The notes below the pieces were generated by a model, which was given only the letters and a program-made list of their open reading frames with translations, was not told the origin of the DNA and searched no databases. Positions 1 through 4,991 of a stretch of DNA of 7,229 nucleotides are shown here, in pieces. Each line of letters starts with the position of its first letter. Position 1 is the first letter of the stretch. Position numbers and translations under genes: made by a program. Source of the stretch: Alphaproteobacteria bacterium (lineage in GTDB: Bacteria; Pseudomonadota; Alphaproteobacteria; Rhizobiales; Xanthobacteraceae); NCBI GenBank assembly GCA_005884855.1, contig VAZS01000016.1, forward strand, positions 1 through 7,229, read 5' to 3'.

Positions 1-56
1 GGGCCAAACCCACCGCCGGCAACGCCGCGCACGTGATCCGGAGGGTCGGCACATGA
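1..56 (+). CDS. 3' end of an upstream gene (partial), possibly SPFH/stomatin-like
   Basis: An open frame enters from the left edge and reads AKPTAGNAAHVIRRVGT before a TGA at 54-56. That stop overlaps the ATG of the next gene (53-55) in the ATGA arrangement typical of translationally coupled operon genes. The overlap is the main support, because 17 residues are too few to identify a family. NfeD proteins are commonly encoded directly beside an SPFH/stomatin (QmcA-like) partner, so that is the most likely identity. It is inferred from context only; nothing in the visible residues is diagnostic. Confidence 0.55.
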   Translation, partial: AKPTAGNAAHVIRRVGT

Positions 57-499
57 TCGAGATGTTCTCCACGCTTGGCACCTGGAACTGGCTGATCTTC
101 GGCATCGTGCTGATGGCGCTGGAGCTGCTGGCGCCGGGTGTGTTTCTATTTTGGCTTGGGCTGGCCGCATTGCTGGTCGGCTTGTTGTCGTTCGTTATCA
201 ATCCGTCCTGGCAGATGCAGATCCTGACGTTCGCGATCTTCGCCGCCGCCGCGGTGCCGCTATGGCGCAGGGTCGCGCGCAACAGCAAAGCCGCCAGTCA
301 AAGCAATCCTTTCCTCAACAAGCGCGCCGATGCACTGGTGGGCCGGGTCTTCACCTTGGAAAAGCCGATCATCGATGGGTCAGGTACGGTCCGGATCGAC
401 GATACCGTCTGGCGCGTCACCGGTCCGGACGTCCCGGCCGGCAGCCGGGTCAAAATCGTGCAGGCCGACGGCGCCAGCCTGACGGTCGCCCCGGAGTGA
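53..499 (+). CDS. NfeD family membrane protein (short form)
   Basis: This is a 148-residue protein of the short NfeD class: membrane segments followed by a soluble OB-fold, without the N-terminal serine-protease domain of long NfeD. Hydrophobic stretches lie at about residues 12-33 and 35-50, with a third at about 56-71 ending in a basic WRRVAR turn. Residues 91-147 have the OB-fold pattern of the family: G-x-V at 97-99, the GTVRIDDTVWRV strand pair at 111-122, then a glycine turn and V-K-I-V and L-T-V strands. A GGAGG at 40-44 sits eight bases before the ATG. Short NfeD proteins are thought to work with SPFH scaffold proteins in membrane quality control or microdomains, usually as an operon pair. 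The ATGA overlap with the upstream frame fits that. The family assignment is firm; the physiological role is inferred. Confidence 0.88.
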   Translation: MIEMFSTLGTWNWLIFGIVLMALELLAPGVFLFWLGLAALLVGLLSFVINPSWQMQILTFAIFAAAAVPLWRRVARNSKAASQSNPFLNKRADALVGRVFTLEKPIIDGSGTVRIDDTVWRVTGPDVPAGSRVKIVQADGASLTVAPE

Positions 500-529
500 C
501 TTGGCTGTCCTGACGTTTGTTGCAGCACT

Positions 530-533
530 GGAG
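530..533 (+). promoter_or_regulatory. Shine-Dalgarno GGAG deciding the start of the next gene
   Basis: GGAG at 530-533 lies six bases before ATG 540, an ideal spacing. A competing TTG at 501 also has a GGAG (493-496), but only four bases away and overlapping the NfeD stop. The ATG is preferred because the protein from that point (MSRIAPLEPPYAPEIQ) starts as I remember family members starting. Confidence 0.6.
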
Positions 534-539
534 CCAACG

Positions 540-1100
540 ATGTCGCGAATTGCGCCGCTTGAGCCGCCTTATGCGCCGGAGATTCAGGATCAATTCGACC
601 GGATCATGCGCGGCGCGCCACCGCTGACGCTGTTCCGTGTCATGGCCGGCAACGCCCGTGCCTGGGAGAAATTCCGCGCTGGCAGTTTGCTCGATCGGGG
701 TCCGCTCTCGCTGCGCGAGCGCGAGATTGTCATCGACCGGACCTGCGCGCTGACTGGCTGCGAGTACGAATGGGGCGTGCATGTTGCGACGTTCGCGGAT
801 GCCGCGCATCTCACGACCGAGCAGGTCCGCGCCACCGTTCTCGGCGGCGCCGATGCTTCGTGCTGGTCGGAAAGTGAACGGGCACTGATCGGAGCTGTCG
901 ATGCGCTGCATCATCGCGCCAGGCTAACCGATGCGGAATTTGCGGCATTGTCGGCGCACTATGACGATGCGCGGATTTTTGAGATCATCCTGCTCTGCGG
1001 CTTTTACCGCACGGTGTCTTACCTCGCGAACGGGCTCGATCTGCCCTTGGAAGAAAAGGCTGCACGATTTCCGAAAGCATCCTCCGAACGCATCCAGTGA
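540..1100 (+). CDS. Carboxymuconolactone decarboxylase / AhpD-fold family protein
   Basis: From ATG 540 the protein has 186 residues. It is an all-helical CMD/AhpD-like protein. The central signature reads SLREREIVIDRTCALTGC then EYEWGVHVATFADA. Placed against AhpD (Glu118, Cys130, Cys133, His137) by spacing, the glutamate is Glu62, the first cysteine Cys74 and the histidine His81, while the second cysteine of CXXC is replaced by Glu77. An extra Cys69 lies five residues before Cys74. Without a canonical CXXC, classical thiol peroxidase activity is doubtful; CMD-type or uncharacterised chemistry is possible. The true substrate is unknown. It follows the NfeD gene by 40 bases on the same strand and may be co-transcribed, though the functional link is unclear. 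An alternative TTG start at 501 would add 13 residues. Confidence 0.85.
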   Translation: MSRIAPLEPPYAPEIQDQFDRIMRGAPPLTLFRVMAGNARAWEKFRAGSLLDRGPLSLREREIVIDRTCALTGCEYEWGVHVATFADAAHLTTEQVRATVLGGADASCWSESERALIGAVDALHHRARLTDAEFAALSAHYDDARIFEIILLCGFYRTVSYLANGLDLPLEEKAARFPKASSERIQ

Positions 1101-1117
1101 GTAGCGCTCATTACGGC

Positions 1118-1145
1118 GCCGAAACCGAGAGGCCGAAACCGAGAG
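1118..1145. repeat. Perfect tandem duplication of a 14-bp unit
   Basis: The unit GCCGAAACCGAGAG occurs twice back to back (1118-1131 and 1132-1145) in the 46-base gap between two convergent genes. It ends one base before the stop codon of the minus-strand methyltransferase (1147-1149). It is flanked by two copies of the palindrome AGCGCT (1103-1108 and 1149-1154). It looks like a recent slippage duplication. No T-tract or GC stem identifies a rho-independent terminator here. Confidence 0.8.
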
Positions 1146-1146
1146 G

Positions 1147-1773
1147 TCAGCGCTGCCGCAGAAACGGGATCAGCATCGGTACGCGCCGACAATATGGTCC
1201 GTAAGCATCGGCGCCAAGTTCGGTGGTCAGAAAACCTTCTTCCATGCGCGCCTTCTGCCAGAGCCCGAAGACGATCAGCAAGGCGCCGAGCAAAGCCGTG
1301 ACCGTCCCGACCGCGATGCCGGTCGCCAGCATGGCTGAAATAAGCCCGGTATAGATCGGGTGGCGAACGAGACCATATGGACCGGTATCGATGATCCGGT
1401 GGCCTTCCTTGCGTGTGATCGCGTTGGACCAGAACCGTCCGAGGTGGATTCGGGCCCACCAGGTGAAAAGGATGCCCGCCAAAGTAAGCCCCGCAAGAAA
1501 GTATGTTGCGCCGTTGCCGAGATTCCACAGCGGTTTCTCCCCGAGTATCTCAGCGGTCCAGGGCGTAAGCAGAACGGCGCCCGCCAGGATCGGAATCCGG
1601 TACGCGCGCGAGTCCCAGGTCCTGACGTGTTTTTCGGTTCGAGCGGAAAAAAACGAGGCGACAATCCAGCTGATAAGCCAGGCGATCCAGATCAACGCCA
1701 GCAATTGCGTGGGCCATGTCGCGGTCCATCCACTCCATGCGAAGGCCAGGATCGGGTTCGCGGTTTGCGTCAT
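1147..1773 (-). CDS. Isoprenylcysteine carboxyl methyltransferase-like membrane methyltransferase
   Basis: This is a 208-residue integral membrane protein from ATG 1773, with hydrophobic segments at about residues 23-42, 60-76, 88-106 and 144-172. The C-terminal half carries the ICMT/PEMT-type SAM-binding signature: GPYGLVRHPIYTG at 131-143, a Glu-Glu pair at 178-179, then the YGPYCRRVPMLIP motif at 191-203. Members methylate carboxyl groups of prenylated proteins or small and lipid acceptors; bacteria lack the eukaryotic prenyl-protein target, so the acceptor here is unknown. The reading frame stays open to 1830, but ATG 1773 is preferred: the extra 19 residues are polar and charged, would precede the first hydrophobic stretch, and would be encoded by the promoter described at 1780-1809. 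No Shine-Dalgarno precedes ATG 1773, consistent with a leaderless transcript. It lies 59 bases downstream of the SDR gene on the same strand. Confidence 0.85.
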   Translation of the reverse strand: MTQTANPILAFAWSGWTATWPTQLLALIWIAWLISWIVASFFSARTEKHVRTWDSRAYRIPILAGAVLLTPWTAEILGEKPLWNLGNGATYFLAGLTLAGILFTWWARIHLGRFWSNAITRKEGHRIIDTGPYGLVRHPIYTGLISAMLATGIAVGTVTALLGALLIVFGLWQKARMEEGFLTTELGADAYGPYCRRVPMLIPFLRQR

Positions 1774-1779
1774 GGCTGA

Positions 1780-1809
1780 ATTATATTCCCGATTGCATTC
1801 AATTGGCAA
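1780..1809 (-). promoter_or_regulatory. Sigma-70-type promoter for the methyltransferase gene
   Basis: Read on the minus strand, TTGCCA (1804-1809, five of six to consensus) is followed after 18 bases by a perfect TATAAT (1780-1785). The expected start site, about seven bases past the -10, falls on the A of ATG 1773, predicting a leaderless mRNA. It lies between the SDR stop at 1833 and the methyltransferase, so that gene can be transcribed independently of the two upstream genes. The match is seen directly; activity is inferred. Confidence 0.6.
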
Positions 1810-1832
1810 ACATCGCGCGGGACTAAACAATC

Positions 1833-2810
1833 TTAATGTTTGAAGCCAAGAAGATAAGTAAGCGTGTCGCGCAAAGCAGGCTCAACCGGCCTTGCCGTGT
1901 AGCCAAGTTCACGCTCGGCCTTCTTGCTCGAAAGGTCCGTCGCCCGCAGCGCAATCCGAACGCCCTCAGCGGTGCCTGATGGGGGACGTCGCGTTACGTG
2001 GTCGGAGATGAATTCCAGCACGGCGGCGGCCGCCTTTGCCACTCCGCCGGGAACCGGCATGTGGAGGCGGCTTCCGCCACCGATTGCGGTCACCAGCCCA
2101 AGAATTTTCTTCAGCGGAATGCTTTCCCCGCCAAGAAGGTAGCGATGACCTGCCTGCCCGCGCTCCATCGCAAGCACCAGCCCGGCCGCGACATCGCGTA
2201 CATCGACGAGGTTCACGATGAAATCGAGATAAAGTTGAAAACGCCCGCCGAGGAAGTGTCGGAGCATCGCTGTCGGCGGAGTGAGGTTATGATCGTGAGG
2301 TCCAATCGGCATTGTCGGAGTGCCAATCACGACCGGAAATCCCGATCGTGCAGCTTGCAGTGCAAGTTGTTCGGCGAGCATCTTCGAACGAGTATACGGA
2401 CCCGGCATATCGCGGGCCGTCAACAGGCTGTCTTCAACGACATCGTCTGATGGCGGACGGCGAAAAAGGATGGATTCGGTCGAGCAGTGCAAGAAACGTG
2501 CAACGCCGCGTTTCCGCGCTGCCGAAATCACGATCTTTGTGCCGCGGCAATTGACTGCATGAAAATCGGTTTTGGTTCGCGCCCACATGCCAGGCAGTCC
2601 GGCAAGGTGATAGACCTGGTCGACGTCGCGTAGGCACACATCGATCAGACTCGGATCGAGTACCGAGCCGGCCACATAGTCAACTTCCGGCAGCGCAAAC
2701 ATCGGAGGGCGAATGTCGAGAACTCGCACCTGCCGGCCCCGTCCGACAAGCGTCGACACGAGGTGTTGTCCGATGAAGCCGCTGCCACCAGTGACAAGTA
2801 TCTTGGTCAT
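1833..2810 (-). CDS. NAD-dependent epimerase/dehydratase (extended SDR)
   Basis: This is a 325-residue extended short-chain dehydrogenase/reductase, full length for the family. The N-terminal Rossmann fold shows the GGSGFIG dinucleotide loop at residues 8-14. Asp32 at the end of strand beta-2 (RVLDIR) favours NAD(H) over NADP(H). HLAG follows at 68-71, a catalytic Ser/Thr pair at 110-111, and the YTRSK catalytic Tyr139-x3-Lys143. The C-terminal region after about 230 is the variable substrate domain, ending in the usual ELGYTARPVEPALRDTL helix. The family includes sugar-nucleotide epimerases, 3-beta-hydroxysteroid dehydrogenases and ceramide reductase-like enzymes, so the substrate is not settled. 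Its ATG (2808-2810) overlaps the TGA of the DUF962 gene (2807-2809), implying translational coupling. With a DUF962 partner, a hydroxy-lipid or sterol/hopanoid-type substrate is as plausible as a sugar nucleotide. Confidence 0.9.
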   Translation of the reverse strand: MTKILVTGGSGFIGQHLVSTLVGRGRQVRVLDIRPPMFALPEVDYVAGSVLDPSLIDVCLRDVDQVYHLAGLPGMWARTKTDFHAVNCRGTKIVISAARKRGVARFLHCSTESILFRRPPSDDVVEDSLLTARDMPGPYTRSKMLAEQLALQAARSGFPVVIGTPTMPIGPHDHNLTPPTAMLRHFLGGRFQLYLDFIVNLVDVRDVAAGLVLAMERGQAGHRYLLGGESIPLKKILGLVTAIGGGSRLHMPVPGGVAKAAAAVLEFISDHVTRRPPSGTAEGVRIALRATDLSSKKAERELGYTARPVEPALRDTLTYLLGFKH

Positions 2811-3364
2811 GAGCGCGGGAGCTGCTTGCCTTGCCGATCCTCGGAGGAAACTGAGGGGCCGCGAATTGGAGGAACCGGGTTGATGATCGTCGCAAGATCG
2901 TGGCGATAACCGAGCGCAATAAACAGCTTTGCCATTACAAACATAGGTCCGAGTAACAGGTGAGTTGGATTATCCACCAGCGCCGGCTGTCGACGTTCGA
3001 ACACCCGGTGTCCGACGACTTGAAAACCCACGCCGAGCAGGATCAAAACCGCAGAGATCGCCCACACGCCGGCGGCAGTGACATAATTCACGATGATCCC
3101 TGCGTTCGAAAGCAATACCAGCGCAACGCCTACGATGGCCGCTCCAATGGGCGCGTCGAGAAGACACCAGTAGATCAGAACAGGCAGGACCATGATGCTG
3201 GCAGCGGTGATGCCGCCGCCAAGCGTGTCAATACGCCACAAACTCAAGGGGAGAACCGCAGCCAGAAACAAAAACAGGATACCGAATACATGCATTGCAC
3301 AGTTGCGCGGATCGCGGTGATATTCCACGTAATCCACAAGCTGGCACTTGAAATAGGCAGTCAT
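2807..3364 (-). CDS. Mpo1-like (DUF962 / YGL010w) membrane protein
   Basis: This is a 185-residue protein with the DUF962 signature. An N-terminal YHRDPRNCAMHVFGI stretch (residues 15-29) contains His16 and His25, and a second block, QVVGHRVFERRQPALVDNP (115-133), contains His119 and Glu123. About four to five membrane helices lie between roughly 26 and 152. Yeast Mpo1 of this family is an Fe(II)-dependent dioxygenase that shortens 2-hydroxy fatty acids by one carbon (alpha-oxidation). The conserved histidines here are consistent with the metal site, but activity in bacteria is inferred. The last 30 residues are polar and probably disordered. The start ATG 3362-3364 has only a weak GAAGCGAG upstream. 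It is the first gene of the minus-strand group and overlaps the SDR by four bases. Confidence 0.85.
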   Translation of the reverse strand: MTAYFKCQLVDYVEYHRDPRNCAMHVFGILFLFLAAVLPLSLWRIDTLGGGITAASIMVLPVLIYWCLLDAPIGAAIVGVALVLLSNAGIIVNYVTAAGVWAISAVLILLGVGFQVVGHRVFERRQPALVDNPTHLLLGPMFVMAKLFIALGYRHDLATIINPVPPIRGPSVSSEDRQGKQLPRS

Positions 3365-3542
3365 GCTACGCTCGCTTCAAATCTCGCGCATTGGCACGGC
3401 TTAAATTGCGGAGAAATATCGGCGACGAACGCTGGTTTGCACGCTCTCGCCAGGGGCAAAAGTCGATCGAAGTAGAACTTGCGTTCACGCCAAAGTCAAA
3501 TGGCGCCAAGCTCCGCCTGAAGTTTCCAACTGTTAGTTGCGG
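3365..3542. other. Intergenic region between the binding-protein gene and the DUF962 gene
   Basis: These 178 bases lie downstream of the minus-strand binding-protein gene and upstream of the minus-strand DUF962 gene. The region must hold any promoter of the DUF962 cluster, but I see no convincing -35/-10 pair. Just past the binding-protein stop is a short perfect inverted repeat, CAACT-GTT-AGTTG (3527-3539), with no T-tract, so it is at most a weak hairpin. I see no credible small gene. Confidence 0.5.
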
Positions 3543-4772
3543 CTACTGCGTGCCAATTTCTCCGCCAATGGCGGATCCGAACAGTTCGCCGTGTTCACCG
3601 TTGAACCGCGACATCTGCATCTGCTCGACGGGGAAATAGTCGGTCGCGCTGGTATTGACCTTGATGCCGGGAAGCAGCAACCCGAGTTCGAAATTCTTCA
3701 GGTTGGCCGCCTGCCGCATGACGTTCTCGCGCGTGAGATCGTCGCCGCACTGCTTGAGCACCTGAACCATGGTCTGCGCCGTCAAATAGCCGTAGACGCT
3801 GAAGGTGCTGGATTTATCGCCTTCCGGAAAATACTTGTCCATGAAGGCCGACCATTCCTTGATGGCCGGATCGTCTTTCCATGTTGGATCAGTAGGATCC
3901 TTGAGGTAGTTGCTCGACAGAACGCCCTTGGAGTTCTCAAGGCCAGCCGGCTTGAGCACCGAGCCGACGGAGTTTGAGATACTGGCAAGGAACTGGACCG
4001 GCTTCCAGCCGATCTCGGCTGCCTTCCTGATCGCCTGTGCGGCGAATTTGGGCGAGGCCTCGTTGAAAAACACATCGGCGCCGAGTGTTTTCAGCGTGAC
4101 GATCTGACGATCCACGGTCGGGTCAGTGGGCTCGTAGGGAATTTCCCCAACGATCATACGCTTGGTTGCTTCCTCGCCGAGGCCGTCCTTGAGGCCCTTG
4201 AGATAGTCGCGGCCTGAATCGTCATTTTGATAGAGGATGCCGATCTTGCCCTGCGGCAGATTTTGCAGAATGTATTTCGCGTATATCCGCCCCTCGGTCT
4301 GGTAGGTGGGTTGCCACCCCATGGTCCAAGGGAAGTTCTTGGGATCGCCGAACTTGGTGGCGCCGGTGGCCACGAACAGTTGCGGCACCTTTTTGTCATT
4401 GAGGTACTTCTGGATCGCGTTATTGGTTGGCGTTCCCAAGCTCTGAAAAATCAGCAGCACCTCATCGCTCTCCACGAGCTTGCGCGCTTGCTCCACGGTC
4501 TTTGCCGGGCTGAAGCTATCATCATAAGAAACGAAGTTGATCTTTCGTCCGTTGATGCCCCCTTCAGCGTTGAGTCTCTTGAAAAAAGCGTCTTGCGTCC
4601 GGCCAATCAATGCATAGGCGGACAGCGGCCCGCTGTAGGGCATGATGTTGCCGAGCTTGATCTCGGTGTCGCTGACGCCGGGATCATATTTCTTCTGCGC
4701 CGCCGCAGGACAGGTGCCCAGTAAAACGCAGGCCAGGATAGATCCAAGTATGATGCCGCGTGACTGCGCCAT
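3543..4772 (-). CDS. ABC transporter substrate-binding protein, branched-chain amino-acid type
   Basis: This is a 409-residue periplasmic binding protein of the Leu/Ile/Val type (Peripla_BP_6 fold), full length. The N-terminus has a Sec signal: a basic residue, a hydrophobic core at about 7-20, then PAAAQ, with cleavage expected after Ala25. The mature start DTEIKLGNIMPYSGPLSAY (35-53) and the EGGINGRKI motif (70-78) are typical of lobe 1. The strong AAGGGGGG ribosome site (4777-4784) precedes the ATG. Such proteins deliver amino acids, but many in rhizobia-like genomes bind aromatic acids, amides or other carboxylates, so the ligand cannot be read here. No LivHMGF-type permease or ATPase genes are in the window, and the gene on the other side is divergent, so it may be an orphan receptor or serve a distant transporter. 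Confidence 0.92.
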   Translation of the reverse strand: MAQSRGIILGSILACVLLGTCPAAAQKKYDPGVSDTEIKLGNIMPYSGPLSAYALIGRTQDAFFKRLNAEGGINGRKINFVSYDDSFSPAKTVEQARKLVESDEVLLIFQSLGTPTNNAIQKYLNDKKVPQLFVATGATKFGDPKNFPWTMGWQPTYQTEGRIYAKYILQNLPQGKIGILYQNDDSGRDYLKGLKDGLGEEATKRMIVGEIPYEPTDPTVDRQIVTLKTLGADVFFNEASPKFAAQAIRKAAEIGWKPVQFLASISNSVGSVLKPAGLENSKGVLSSNYLKDPTDPTWKDDPAIKEWSAFMDKYFPEGDKSSTFSVYGYLTAQTMVQVLKQCGDDLTRENVMRQAANLKNFELGLLLPGIKVNTSATDYFPVEQMQMSRFNGEHGELFGSAIGGEIGTQ

Positions 4773-4816
4773 GTCGCCCCCCTTGATGTAGTCGGCTATT
4801 CGCCGATCGTGCTCAT

Positions 4817-4846
4817 AGTCTAGGAGTTAAAGATTGAAGCTGTCCA
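4817..4846 (-). promoter_or_regulatory. Possible sigma-70-type promoter of the binding-protein gene
   Basis: On the minus strand, TGGACA (4841-4846, five of six to consensus) is separated by 18 bases from TAGACT (4817-4822, four of six). A start site near 4810 would give a leader of about 38 bases carrying the strong ribosome site. It is the best candidate seen in the gap; the -10 is only moderate. Confidence 0.35.
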
Positions 4847-4855
4847 GTTGCGAAA

Positions 4856-4925
4856 ACGCCAGCCTCCCGGAATCTGAGCAGTTGAAAGCTCTGCGCGGGC
4901 ATTCGCGCTCGCCGGAGGCTGGCGT
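4856..4925. other. 12-bp perfect inverted repeat enclosing two hairpins (possible three-way junction)
   Basis: ACGCCAGCCTCC (4856-4867) and its exact reverse complement GGAGGCTGGCGT (4914-4925) flank 46 bases. Inside are two smaller perfect stems: GAGC/GCTC (4876-4879 with 4888-4891, 8-base loop) and GCGCG/CGCGC (4893-4897 with 4904-4908, 6-base loop). Together they can fold as a three-way junction on either strand. A further short stem, CACC/GGTG (4926-4929 with 4938-4941), follows immediately. There is no T-tract, so it is not an intrinsic terminator. It lies upstream of the candidate binding-protein promoter and 66 bases before the plus-strand ATG, so it could be a structured 5' leader, a regulatory operator or a dispersed palindromic repeat. 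I do not recognise a known riboswitch consensus in it. Confidence 0.7.
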
Positions 4926-4991
4926 CACCGGAAAGTTGGTGTAGGCTCGCGCCAAACAACGGGTAGCAAGCTCGGTCTGACGGGGAGAAAC

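Noticed and set aside
501..539. TTG 501 as the start of the CMD-family gene.
   Set aside because: Its GGAG is only four bases away and overlaps the preceding stop. ATG 540 has a better-spaced GGAG and gives the family-like N-terminus.
1391..1843. A 150-codon plus-strand open frame opposite the methyltransferase gene.
   Set aside because: It lies antisense to a gene with clear family motifs, has no ribosome site or recognisable domain, and is the open shadow frame expected in GC-rich DNA.
3527..3539. A CAACT/AGTTG hairpin as a terminator for the binding-protein gene.
   Set aside because: The stem has only five pairs, is AT-containing, and lacks a following T-tract on the minus strand.
4227..4724. 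A 165-codon plus-strand open frame inside the binding-protein gene.
   Set aside because: It is antisense to a full-length, well-recognised periplasmic binding protein, and its translation shows no domain.
4708..4730. A lipoprotein signal in the binding protein (cysteines at residues 15 and 21).
   Set aside because: Cys21 has Thr at -1 and Cys15 comes after too short a hydrophobic stretch, so neither makes a good lipobox. An AxA signal-peptidase I site (PAAAQ) fits better.
4856..4925. TPP, glycine, cobalamin or purine riboswitch in the structured leader.
   Set aside because: I could not find the conserved core bases of these classes; only the generic stem arrangement is present.
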